From an uncultured Bacteroidales bacterium (GTDB lineage Bacteria > Bacteroidota > Bacteroidia > Bacteroidales > Muribaculaceae), in the NCBI GenBank assembly GCA_949289215.1, contig CASENC010000002.1, positions 1 through 64,000 of the forward strand: a DNA stretch of 64,000 nt. The letters are read 5' to 3'. This document shows, in pieces, positions 45,132-54,944 of the stretch. The notes below the pieces were generated by a model. That model saw nothing but the letters and a program-made list of their open reading frames with translations. It was not told the DNA's origin and ran no database searches. The position numbers were made by a program, and so were the translations under genes. Positions within the stretch are counted from its first letter, which is position 1. Every line of letters starts with the position of its first letter.

Positions 45132-47261
45132 ATGAAACCACGACACATCACCTTTATCGCGGCCATTGCCATGGCACTGATGCCCTTGCAGGCGCAAGTG
45201 AGGCAACAGGGAGAAGTGGTGCTGCAAAACTCGGGGCGGCAGCCGCTGGCAGGCGTGCAGGTACGCGCAATGGGTGCCGTTCCGGCCACAAGCGATGCCG
45301 CCGGGCATTTCGACTTGCACTTCTCGAAGTCGCGTCCGGGGCAGCTGCTCCTGCTCGACGAGGTTTACAAGGACGGATACGAACTGGTAAACGAGGAGGC
45401 TCTGAAGCAATGGACGGTATCCCAGTCAAGCATACTGCCAATCGTAATGTGCCACAAAGGTGCTTTGGCTGCTGCCCAGGAAAAATACTACGAGATAGGC
45501 CGCAGCCACAATATGGCCCGGTATGCCGACGCCTGCCGGCAACTTGACGAGCAACTGGCGCAAAATATACTGACCGAACAGCAATACAATGCCCGACTCG
45601 ACAAGCTATCGGCCGACTATGTAAAGGCCATGGAACACCTTGAGGCATACGCATACGCCCTGGCCTGCTACAACCGCGACGACCTTGACCAAATGAGCAT
45701 CGATGCCCTGACCCTGGTGGAGCAAGGCCGTGTGGACGAGGCTCTGGAAAAGTACCGCGACGCCCGGCTCGGGAAGCTGCTGCAAGGCCTCGACTTCAGG
45801 CAAGACCGCGAACGCCGCGAAATGGAAACAATGATTCCGTCGCTGCGGCTCAATGCCGACCTGTGCTGCTTTGCCGGCGGAGAGGATAACTTGCAACGTG
45901 CCGGAGAAATATACCACTCGATAGCTCTAAGCGACACCACCAATGCCGCCTATGCTGCCGATTATGCGCAATTCTTGATTAACAACACATTACAATACGA
46001 TAAAGCCGATAAATGGCTGCACCTTGCCCTGCGCCACTCCACCGACAGCCTGCAACAAGCCGAATTGTATTCAAAAATAGGATTGATATGCACCTACTCC
46101 TCGGAAAAGATACAAGCATCCCCCGAATATCTGCAAAAATCCAAAACGATTTACGAAAATCTGTCACAGCAAGATTCTTATTCCAACGATGCGCATTTCA
46201 ACATATCATATGCCGACCTTTTTATTAATATGTCGCAATATTGGATTTTGCAACCCGACATATATGAAGGGGCTACCAACGCCTCCGACTTGCTTTATGA
46301 AGGATTTGGCTATGCCCGGAAAGCGGTGGAACTGCAGCCCGGCAAGTATGTTTACAAGTATATGGAACTATTCAAGCACTATGCTATATCCTTGCACGAA
46401 TTTGATGCGTATGACCCCGGAATGAAAACACAGGAATCTTTAGATGCAATAACTTCCCTGCTGCATTCTGCTATTGATATATCAAAATCAGCCGATAAAA
46501 AAGATCGAATAAAAACAATACAGTGTTTGGTGGATTGCTATGGCCTGTTGGCAATAACACACACCAATTGGAGGCAGTTAGATAAAGGCGACAAATATAC
46601 CGACACATGCCTTGCCTTAATCGACAATTATAAGCACCTTAATCCCGTGCTGTTTGAAAATCAACGACTGCATTACGCATTAAACAAGGGATTTTACTTT
46701 ATGCAAAAGAAAGACCATGTGGCAGCCGATTCGATATTAATGAATATTTTTCAAGCAGCAAAAGAAATACCTTATGCCGACCAAATTGCATACAATGCAA
46801 TATACCAATTGGCCTCGAATTCAATTCTAATGTCACAACTTTCAAGCTCGCTGTATGAAAAAGGTTTGTCGCGTACACAAATGGCATTAGACTATATGCA
46901 CAGCCACTCTTACGGACTGACTTCAGAAAGAAAATTCTTAATCTATCTGTCATATTCTGTGATACGGGCATTCAAGGGTCACGAGTTGGTATCGTGTGAA
47001 AGTGTTACACTCGAAATGCTGAATTTCATGCTCGACAACAACAAGCACGGACGACTGTACAACGACGAACTTTTGGCTCAAATAATATCCATCATAAACG
47101 CAATATACGATAATGGCAACAGAACCATCTCAGATAATTCGACAAAACAGCAATTGTGCGAAACTGCAATTAAAATAATCGACACAAGCGCCGGACCTGA
47201 AAACAAGAAAATTCTGAGGCAAATAATCGAACATATATGGAGCAACGAAAATATCGAATAG
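45132..47261 (+). CDS. Exported beta-domain/TPR-like protein, paralogue 1
   Basis: A 709-residue protein with a signal peptide ending PLQAQ (about 22). Residues 23-105 form a carboxypeptidase-regulatory-like beta domain (GRQPLAGVQVRAMGA; SDAAGHFDLHF). A long helical segment with coiled-coil character follows (about 115-240), then TPR-like helical pairs to the C-terminus. The first 290 residues are about 90% identical to the next protein; the remaining 400 are not. No enzyme motif is visible. It is the second gene of the TIR-like operon and overlaps the following gene by 25 bases. Confidence 0.78.
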   Translation: MKPRHITFIAAIAMALMPLQAQVRQQGEVVLQNSGRQPLAGVQVRAMGAVPATSDAAGHFDLHFSKSRPGQLLLLDEVYKDGYELVNEEALKQWTVSQSSILPIVMCHKGALAAAQEKYYEIGRSHNMARYADACRQLDEQLAQNILTEQQYNARLDKLSADYVKAMEHLEAYAYALACYNRDDLDQMSIDALTLVEQGRVDEALEKYRDARLGKLLQGLDFRQDRERREMETMIPSLRLNADLCCFAGGEDNLQRAGEIYHSIALSDTTNAAYAADYAQFLINNTLQYDKADKWLHLALRHSTDSLQQAELYSKIGLICTYSSEKIQASPEYLQKSKTIYENLSQQDSYSNDAHFNISYADLFINMSQYWILQPDIYEGATNASDLLYEGFGYARKAVELQPGKYVYKYMELFKHYAISLHEFDAYDPGMKTQESLDAITSLLHSAIDISKSADKKDRIKTIQCLVDCYGLLAITHTNWRQLDKGDKYTDTCLALIDNYKHLNPVLFENQRLHYALNKGFYFMQKKDHVAADSILMNIFQAAKEIPYADQIAYNAIYQLASNSILMSQLSSSLYEKGLSRTQMALDYMHSHSYGLTSERKFLIYLSYSVIRAFKGHELVSCESVTLEMLNFMLDNNKHGRLYNDELLAQIISIINAIYDNGNRTISDNSTKQQLCETAIKIIDTSAGPENKKILRQIIEHIWSNENIE
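45186..46065 (+). repeat. 880-bp direct repeat, copy 1
   Basis: Aligns without visible gaps to 47306-48185 at a constant offset of 2,120 bases. Identity is very high over the first 790 bases and then fades. It covers the end of the signal peptide, the beta domain and the coiled segment of paralogue 1. Confidence 0.85.
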
Positions 47262-49336
47262 CAATAGCTGCCGTGTTTCTCCCTATTTTGCTTATTTCGT
47301 CACTGTTGCAGGCACAAGTGCGGCAGCGGGGGGAAGTGGTGCTGCAAAACTCGGGGCGGCAGCCGCTGGCCGGTGTGCAGGTACGCGCAATGGGTGCCAT
47401 TCCGGCCACAAGCGATGCCGCCGGGCATTTCGACTTGCACTTCTCGAAGTCGCGTCCGGGGCAGCTGCTCCTGCTCGACGAGGTTTACAAGGACGGCTAC
47501 GAATTGGTCAACGAAAAAGCTCTGGAACAGTGGACGGTTTCCCAGTCGAGCAAGCTGCCGATAGTGATGTGCCGAAAGGGGGCTTTGGCAGCAGCTCAGG
47601 AAAAATACTACGAGATAGGACGCAGCCACAACATGGAACGGTATGCCGATGCTTGCCGGCAACTTGATGAACAACTGGCGCAAAACCTACTGACCGAGCA
47701 GCAATACAATGCCAGGCTCGACAAGCTCTCGGCTGACTACGTAAAGGCAATGGAACGCCTTGAGGCATACGCATACGCACTGGCCTGCTACAACCGCGAC
47801 GACCTCGACCAAATGAGCATCGATGCCCTAACCCTGGTGGAGCAAGGACGACTGGACGAGGCTCTGGAGAAATACCGCGATACGCAGCTCGGGAAGCTGC
47901 TGCAAGGGCTCGACTTCAGACACGAACGCGAACGCCGCGAGATGGAGGCGATGATACCCTCCCTGCGCTTGAACGCCGACCTATGCTGCTTTGCCGGCGG
48001 CGAGGAAAACCTGCAACGTGCCGGCGAAATATACCGCTCGATAGCCCTAAGCGACACCACCAACGCCTCTTACGCCATCGACTACGCCTCATTCCTCACC
48101 GAAATAGCAATAAACTTAAACGAGGCTCAGCAATGGCTATCCACCGCCCTACGTCACTCCACCGACAGCCTGCAACGTGCCGAACTCTACACCGGGCTGG
48201 GCCTGCTGTGCACCTACATCCCCGATGCCGATGCAGCCCTGCGACATCTACAAAAGGCCGTCACGATATACGAGGCTCTGATACGGCAGAAGAAATACAG
48301 CGAAGATGCCTACTTCAATATGTCATACACGACCTACGCCATTGCCGAATCGCGCTACTGGTTGCTAATGGGCAAGATCGCCAACGCAGCAAATATCATG
48401 ACCAAAGGAGTTGACTACGCCAACAAGGGTTTCGGCTTGCAACCAGACAAATATGCTTACCCATATTTGGTATTTGTGTCAGAATCAATAGGTGCATTCC
48501 ACGAATTCTTCATCGAATATAAATTAAAAACGGCTGAAAACTTGCAAATACTAAAATCGTTAGCCAATGCCGCCGCAGTAGTAGCCCAATGCACCGACAA
48601 GAAACAACGCATAAAGACTGCACAATGGCTGGCAGGGTGTTACAGCACGATGTCTGTAGCAAGCTCTAACTGGATGCAAGCCTATGAAAGCGACCTTTAT
48701 GCCGACTCCTGTCTCATGATTGTAGATAAGTATATGGAACTAAATCCTGTGCTTTTTATAAAATTGAAAGGAGAATGCCTGTTGGCAAAAGGGCAAAACC
48801 TCATACTTTCCAAAGATTACCCAAAAGCTGCACAAGTGCTTGTCGAAACATACGATATACTTAAAGATGCTCCGTATGCCACCAAGTGCATCATGAACAC
48901 ACTGAACCTGCTATCAATTGCGTCAATCTCGCTCCCTGAAGAAAAAGCACTGCCCTACTCCCGCATTGCACTTGAATATATGCGCTCGCACCCGTTGTCA
49001 GTAGATGCCCGGAAGATGCTCGACGTGTATTGGGCATACCTGTTCACCCGAACCATGTCGGGGAAAGAACTCACCGACTGCGAAAACATGATGCTTGAAA
49101 TGCTCGACTTCATAAAAAAGAACGACACTTCGAGAAACTGGCTCCGCGACAGCCACATCAAGCAATTGCAATATATGCTCGTGGGAATGTACCACTTGCA
49201 CGGCAAGCATTTTACCGACAGGGAGAAAAAACGTCAAGTACTCGCAGCCGCCATCGACATCGTGGGGCTCTACCCGCAAATAAGCGACATGGAACAAAAT
49301 CAACTTGTAATAGCAGCACTATGGGAAGAAAAATAG
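47237..49336 (+). CDS. Exported beta-domain/TPR-like protein, paralogue 2
   Basis: A 699-residue protein starting MEQRKYRIAIAAVFLPILL, with a signal peptide ending LLQAQ. It has the same layout as paralogue 1: beta domain at about 28-110, coiled region, then TPR-like repeats (YTGLGLLCTYIPDADAALRHL and similar). The N-terminal 290 residues nearly match paralogue 1, while the C-terminal part has its own sequence with only scattered shared positions. The start overlaps paralogue 1 by 25 bases and the stop overlaps paralogue 3 by 16, so all are translationally linked. Confidence 0.78.
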   Translation: MEQRKYRIAIAAVFLPILLISSLLQAQVRQRGEVVLQNSGRQPLAGVQVRAMGAIPATSDAAGHFDLHFSKSRPGQLLLLDEVYKDGYELVNEKALEQWTVSQSSKLPIVMCRKGALAAAQEKYYEIGRSHNMERYADACRQLDEQLAQNLLTEQQYNARLDKLSADYVKAMERLEAYAYALACYNRDDLDQMSIDALTLVEQGRLDEALEKYRDTQLGKLLQGLDFRHERERREMEAMIPSLRLNADLCCFAGGEENLQRAGEIYRSIALSDTTNASYAIDYASFLTEIAINLNEAQQWLSTALRHSTDSLQRAELYTGLGLLCTYIPDADAALRHLQKAVTIYEALIRQKKYSEDAYFNMSYTTYAIAESRYWLLMGKIANAANIMTKGVDYANKGFGLQPDKYAYPYLVFVSESIGAFHEFFIEYKLKTAENLQILKSLANAAAVVAQCTDKKQRIKTAQWLAGCYSTMSVASSNWMQAYESDLYADSCLMIVDKYMELNPVLFIKLKGECLLAKGQNLILSKDYPKAAQVLVETYDILKDAPYATKCIMNTLNLLSIASISLPEEKALPYSRIALEYMRSHPLSVDARKMLDVYWAYLFTRTMSGKELTDCENMMLEMLDFIKKNDTSRNWLRDSHIKQLQYMLVGMYHLHGKHFTDREKKRQVLAAAIDIVGLYPQISDMEQNQLVIAALWEEK
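47306..48185 (+). repeat. 880-bp direct repeat, copy 2
   Basis: Second copy of 45186-46065. Most differences are at third codon positions, so the copies are kept similar at protein level as well as DNA level. Confidence 0.85.
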
Positions 49337-50139
49337 CACATATTTTGGCCATCTGTACAACAATTTCGGTTATTGCAACCGCCAACGGCGAAGTGCGCCA
49401 ACATGGCATCGCTTTGCTACAAAACTCAGGCCGCCAACCTTTGCCGCAAGTAACGGTAATGGTGTCGGGAGCCGCCCCGGCCACAAGCGACAGCCATGGG
49501 CAATTCAGCCTACACTTTGCCACTTGCAATGAGGGCGATGCCGTGCGCACCGTGGAAATAGGCAAAACGGGATATGAGCTGGTAAACACCCGCGAAGTGG
49601 AATTATGGAACATTTCAGAAACCGACACTTTTACCGTTGTGCTATGCCCTCGCGGTTCCCTCAACGAAAGCCGCCGCCGGTACTACAAGTTGGGTGAAGA
49701 CCGTTACCGCAGCCTTTACCAACAGAAATTGGAAGAACTTGACCGGGCTTTGGCCGACCGCCAAATCATAGAACAACAATACCGCGAAAAAATAATAGAG
49801 GCCGGCGAACAGCTGCAACGCGCACTCAACCGCCTTGAAGAATTTTGCGACCGCTTTGCACGCATCAACCGGGATATGCTAAGCGAACTCGACCGCCGTG
49901 CCTTGGCATTGCTTGATGCCGGCGACATCGATGGCGCAATCAACGTGTATGAAGAAGCTCACATACTCGAAACATTCAACGAAAAACGACAACTGCTCGA
50001 CTCCATTGCCACACAAAAATCCCATGTAGCCGACAAAATCAGGGAAGAAATTCGCTTGCTCGAACAAAGCAACTCCCCCCAATCCATCGCACGCCGCGAC
50101 AGCCTGCTGCACCTGCTCGAAACCACCACCTCCCACTAA
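49321..50139 (+). CDS. Exported beta-domain/coiled-coil protein, short paralogue 3
   Basis: A 272-residue protein with a signal peptide ending TANG (about 22). The beta domain (GRQPLPQVTVMVSGA; SDSHGQFSLHF) and the following RYYKLGEDRYRSLYQQKLEELD helix align with paralogues 1 and 2, but it stops where their TPR part begins. Residues 110-265 are strongly helical and charged, likely a coiled coil. It may be a natural short form or a truncated copy; the frame is clean to TAA at 50137. Last gene of the operon. Confidence 0.75.
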   Translation: MGRKIAHILAICTTISVIATANGEVRQHGIALLQNSGRQPLPQVTVMVSGAAPATSDSHGQFSLHFATCNEGDAVRTVEIGKTGYELVNTREVELWNISETDTFTVVLCPRGSLNESRRRYYKLGEDRYRSLYQQKLEELDRALADRQIIEQQYREKIIEAGEQLQRALNRLEEFCDRFARINRDMLSELDRRALALLDAGDIDGAINVYEEAHILETFNEKRQLLDSIATQKSHVADKIREEIRLLEQSNSPQSIARRDSLLHLLETTTSH

Positions 50140-50292
50140 TCCCCATTCCGAACCTGCCCATCTGGCACATAGCCTTCCACAAAACGCCAACTAGCTCACT
50201 ACCCAAGCCTGAACGGCACACACCGCAGCAGTGCATCATTGACAGAAATAATTAACCGATAAAATCAGAGTTGCAATCCATACTTGTTATTT

Positions 50293-50910
50293 TTATTGCA
50301 TTTCCTGCATCATTGCCACAAGTCCCACTTTGTTGAAGCGGTAGAACATGTCAATCTGTTCAGGAGTATCATTCTCCAACAATAACAATAATTCTTTGGC
50401 AAATTCCAAGTAACCGGTGCCGTTTGCCGTTACGATACGATTGTCGGATACGACTTGCTCGTTCACATAACCCGCCTTATTGGTATAGTTACTCCCTCCC
50501 CATAATTGTAGCTGTTCCAAGCCGTTTCCCGTATGTTTTATCTCATTTAAGAAACCGTGTTTGGCAAGGAAAGAAGCTGCATTGCAGATAGCTCCTACAA
50601 TAATCCCTTTCTCTATGGCACGACGGACAATCGGCACGACTTTATCCGCTTCTTTTTCATCGAGCCAACCGAAACCTCCAATGAGCACCAATGCAGCATA
50701 ATCATCGGGCATCGTAGCAAAAGAATAGTCAGGCAAAGTATGGAAACCACTGCATGAGCGCACGGCATCCAATGTAGGGGCTACGATTTTGTTCATGTAT
50801 TTGGGATTTTCTTTTATACAGCGTTCGTCACAAGCAATAGCCGATGCCAAGAACACAGACTCATGGTCGGCATAATTGTTTAATAACAGATATAATACCT
50901 CGTTCTTCAT
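50293..50910 (-). CDS. DJ-1/PfpI family protein (type 1 glutamine amidotransferase-like)
   Basis: A 205-residue protein starting MKNEVLYLLLNNYADHE. The nucleophile elbow is GAICNAASFLA, with LVLIGGFGW before it, as in DJ-1/PfpI proteins such as YdhR-like amidotransferase relatives. Members act as glyoxalases, chaperones or proteases; the actual activity cannot be told here. An in-frame start at 50937 would overlap the DUF3795 gene, so 50910 is preferred. Confidence 0.85.
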   Translation of the reverse strand: MKNEVLYLLLNNYADHESVFLASAIACDERCIKENPKYMNKIVAPTLDAVRSCSGFHTLPDYSFATMPDDYAALVLIGGFGWLDEKEADKVVPIVRRAIEKGIIVGAICNAASFLAKHGFLNEIKHTGNGLEQLQLWGGSNYTNKAGYVNEQVVSDNRIVTANGTGYLEFAKELLLLLENDTPEQIDMFYRFNKVGLVAMMQEMQ

Positions 50911-50912
50911 AT

Positions 50913-51257
50913 TTATTTTCTTTTGATGGTTTGACATTTACGTTTGGTCATCTCTTCGGCGAAGGCTTGTTCGCCTTGTTCCTTAATATAACGAATGCAA
51001 GCGAAACGGTCAGAATTAAACAGGAATGCGAATACTTTGCCTATCCAGTTGGAAAACAACTTGCATTCCTTGACATCATGGGAGCATTCAGCACAAGTAT
51101 TGAACTTGTTTTCTTGGCAACATGAGCGGATTTTACACCAAGTTGCCTTTTCATTTTGCTTGCATCCGGGACATTTCTCTGCCAAGAACTTACGGCAGGC
51201 TCCGCAATAAAGACCACAAGCGGCTATGTTTTGAGTGTCAGATACGATAGTTCTCAT
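50913..51257 (-). CDS. DUF3795 cysteine-rich protein
   Basis: A 114-residue protein with eleven cysteines, mostly in the first 70 residues (CGLYCGACRKFLAEKCPGC, then WCKIRSCC and CAECS), the DUF3795 pattern, probably a metal-binding fold. Its ATG overlaps the stop of the upstream zinc-ribbon gene (ATGA). Function unknown. Confidence 0.85.
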   Translation of the reverse strand: MRTIVSDTQNIAACGLYCGACRKFLAEKCPGCKQNEKATWCKIRSCCQENKFNTCAECSHDVKECKLFSNWIGKVFAFLFNSDRFACIRYIKEQGEQAFAEEMTKRKCQTIKRK

Positions 51258-51943
51258 AAGTATTGGATGTTAGAGTGGGAAAATTCGCAATTTATCCAAA
51301 ATGTGGCTTCCGTACCAATGAAATGCAGAAGTACATAATTCGGGTCGCTCGCTCCGCCGGGAAAATGATAAATGAACCAATCTTGCCACATCTCTTTGCG
51401 GATGGCATCATCCGTGACAATCTCTACCATACCACGCAGGGTAACACCATCCCCATAATGGTCGTAGCAAAGCCCTGCCTTACTGTTCGTCTTAAAATCA
51501 TGCACTTTCACGGAATCAGCACTTGTCGCCATCCAAACCTCATGGAAACCCTTTGCACCTATTTTGGACATTTGCACAGGACGAGGATAACCGTTGGCAT
51601 CAATGGAAACTATGGTAACGTTCTCGCATTGGGAAAGCAAATGCGTTGCTTTTTCCGTCAGTGTCCGTTCATCTTTCACTTTCCACCGTTTCAGGTGCGG
51701 AAAGTGTTGGAACATTTGTTCTTTCGTTTGTATGGGAGTCAACTTACACCCCGTCTGTACATTCCATTGGTCTAAGAATTGCAAGCAGAACTCTATCATC
51801 TGGTTCATTGTGAACTCTTGGGTGAACTCCCCGTTTTTGTAGCAATAGGCGCAATAATCCTCGCTACGGCTTCCATCAGCATTGGTTCCTCTGTTCTCAT
51901 CAGTCAGGGGCATGCCGCAACTTTGACAAAATTGTGGTTCCAT
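51254..51943 (-). CDS. Zinc-ribbon plus pyridoxamine 5'-phosphate oxidase-like protein
   Basis: A 229-residue protein starting MEPQFCQSCGMPL. A zinc-ribbon domain (CQSCGMPL and CAYCYKNGEF) is followed by a helical region and a split-barrel PPOX-like flavin-binding domain (about 95-229: NVTIVSIDANGYPRPVQM; GLCYDHYGDGVTLRGMVEIV). Likely an FMN- or F420/heme-type oxidoreductase of general-stress type. First gene of a three-gene coupled operon with DUF3795 and PfpI-like genes. Confidence 0.83.
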   Translation of the reverse strand: MEPQFCQSCGMPLTDENRGTNADGSRSEDYCAYCYKNGEFTQEFTMNQMIEFCLQFLDQWNVQTGCKLTPIQTKEQMFQHFPHLKRWKVKDERTLTEKATHLLSQCENVTIVSIDANGYPRPVQMSKIGAKGFHEVWMATSADSVKVHDFKTNSKAGLCYDHYGDGVTLRGMVEIVTDDAIRKEMWQDWFIYHFPGGASDPNYVLLHFIGTEATFWINCEFSHSNIQYL

Positions 51944-51987
51944 ATACGTTGTCCTATTCAATGCCTGCCAGTTCCTTTACAGGCAGT

Positions 51988-52175
51988 TATAAAAAGCAAG
52001 AGCGTGGAACTGCAATGCTACCACGTCTAAGTTGGAGGTCGTAGGAAACCTTTGGCACTGATATGGTAATAGCAGCCCACGCTATGGCGTGAGAACCACT
52101 ATGCCATCTCTTGTACCAAGTCCGAAATTTCCTACGTTTCCAACTTACAAGATAAGCATAACGCTTCTATTTTAT
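51988..52175. repeat. Long imperfect palindrome in non-coding DNA
   Basis: The core arms AAGTTGGAGGTCGTAGGAAA (from 52029) and the complement of TTTCCTACGTTTCCAACTT (to 52146) pair with few mismatches. Pairing continues inward to CACGC/GCGTG (52078-52089) and outward with GAACTGCAATGCT against AGCATAACGCTTC. The whole can fold as one interrupted hairpin of roughly 160-185 bases. It may be a MITE-like remnant or a structured RNA. Confidence 0.55.
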
Positions 52176-52602
52176 TCCAATATGTACGGAAAGAGATTTC
52201 TCAATCCGCTTACAAAGATAGAGAATTTTCCCGACAATCCCCTATCTTCTAATGTTTTTATTTGCTTTTGGAGTGCTTTTTGAGTATATCCTATATTTTC
52301 AGCCCTTTATCCTGCCTTGTAGGTGCAATTCACAAATCGATTCTCCATTCATTTGCTTTCTGCCTGAACCATTGCACAAGCGGAATGTCATTTACGCATA
52401 TCTGGCATTGTCCTTTCCTGTTTTTGCCCTCCTCAAACGAGAAAGCTGCACTCTCGTCACGGAACTTTCGGTTGAACTCGGGTGGAAAGAAACCGCCTTT
52501 CGCGCTACGGCTCAACTTCTGCGATTTTCCCTTAACTACTTAAATTACAAATTCTATTGCGTTTATCTGCCGATTTTATTCGATTATTACGGCGATATTT
52601 CG
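52176..52602. other. Stretch without a supported gene before the ABC-F gene
   Basis: AT-rich DNA. A 61-codon minus-strand frame (52330-52515) encodes a peptide with FPPEFNRKFRDESAAFSF and CQIC; it has no promoter-like box and no recognised family, though similar intergenic sequence may recur in other Bacteroidales. No RNA gene was recognised. Confidence 0.4.
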
Positions 52603-52611
52603 TAACTTTGC
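52603..52611 (+). promoter_or_regulatory. -7 box of the ABC-F gene
   Basis: TAACTTTGC lies 24 bases before the ATG at 52636. Confidence 0.65.
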
Positions 52612-52635
52612 AGGCGTATTTTCATGGGATTATAG

Positions 52636-54255
<1,620 letters not shown>

Positions 54256-54271
54256 AAAAGAATATAAACTA

Positions 54272-54565
54272 ATGGTTAAACACGTCGTAACTTTCAGATT
54301 TGAAGGCGACCGCGACGAGCGGATGGAAGTCGCCCGCCGTTTCAGGGAAACGCTGCTCACGCTGCCCGACTTAATCGACGTGCTGCAAAGCATGGAAGTG
54401 GGGCTGAATATCAACCCGAAAGAAAACTGGGACCTCGTGCTGATAGCCACGGTGCCGACTTTGGAAGATGTAGAGAAATACTCCAATCACCCAATGCACC
54501 TGGCAGCAATCGAAACCATAGCCGAAGCTCGAATGATGCGCTCGTGCGTAGATTACGAAATATAA
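54272..54565 (+). CDS. Dabb-family (stress-responsive A/B barrel) protein
   Basis: A 97-residue protein starting MVKHVVTFRFEGDRDER. The HVVTFRF start, the central NWDLVLIATVPTLEDVEKYSNHP and the C-terminal RSCVDYEI strand match the dimeric alpha-beta barrel Dabb family. Function unknown. It lies 16 bases after the ABC-F gene and is followed by a strong terminator. Confidence 0.88.
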   Translation: MVKHVVTFRFEGDRDERMEVARRFRETLLTLPDLIDVLQSMEVGLNINPKENWDLVLIATVPTLEDVEKYSNHPMHLAAIETIAEARMMRSCVDYEI

Positions 54566-54593
54566 AGCGGAAATGAACGCCTACCACCCAAAA

Positions 54594-54651
54594 GCAAACG
54601 GGACAAGCCTTGCAACACACCTGCAGCAAAGGCTTGCCCCGTTTGCCTTTT
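54594..54651 (+). terminator. Terminator of ABC-F/Dabb transcript
   Basis: GCAAACGGG-CAAGCCTT pairs with AAGGCTTG-CCCGTTTGC (one bulged base on each side) and is followed by CTTTT. Confidence 0.8.
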
Positions 54652-54750
54652 CCGGAATGTACCGCCACAGCATCTTTTATCCACAACCACACCGCTTTTT
54701 GCTGCAAAAAGTTTTATTTCAGCATAAATTCTAAGAAATTTTCTTCAAAA

Positions 54751-54784
54751 TTGCTTATATTTAAAACAATATGATTACCTTTGC
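54751..54784 (+). promoter_or_regulatory. Promoter of glutamine synthetase III
   Basis: -33 TTGC (54751-54754) and -7 TACCTTTGC (54776-54784) are 21 bases apart. The leader to the ATG at 54945 is about 155 bases and holds a 22-codon frame. Confidence 0.65.
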
Positions 54785-54827
54785 AAAGTCATTTCTACAA
54801 GACAGCGATATAATCGGTAACTATTAT

Positions 54828-54896
54828 ATGGTAAAAAAGATGTTTAGGTATATGGGATACGTTCTCGCTCGCCGGGATTTCGACAAAGCTGCATAG
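54828..54896 (+). CDS. Possible leader peptide upstream of glutamine synthetase
   Basis: A 22-codon frame starts at ATG 54828 inside the leader and encodes MVKKMFRYMGYVLARRDFDK followed by two Ala, ending in two consecutive TAG codons. It sits wholly between the promoter and the glutamine synthetase start, 48 bases upstream of it. It is rich in Arg, Lys and aromatic residues. It could be a regulatory upstream ORF or a small membrane-associated peptide; there is no direct evidence for translation. Confidence 0.35.
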   Translation: MVKKMFRYMGYVLARRDFDKAA

Positions 54897-54944
54897 TAGT
54901 TACTAAAACAGACATCAACCACACACAAATCAAACAAAAAAAGT

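Noticed and set aside
45186-48185. Tandem repeat as a CRISPR array or transposon ends
   Set aside because: The repeats are 880-bp coding segments of two paralogous genes, not short spaced repeats, and there are no flanking duplications or transposase.
52330-52515. 61-codon minus-strand frame as a real small gene
   Set aside because: No promoter-like box, no family match; kept only as a note in the non-coding stretch.
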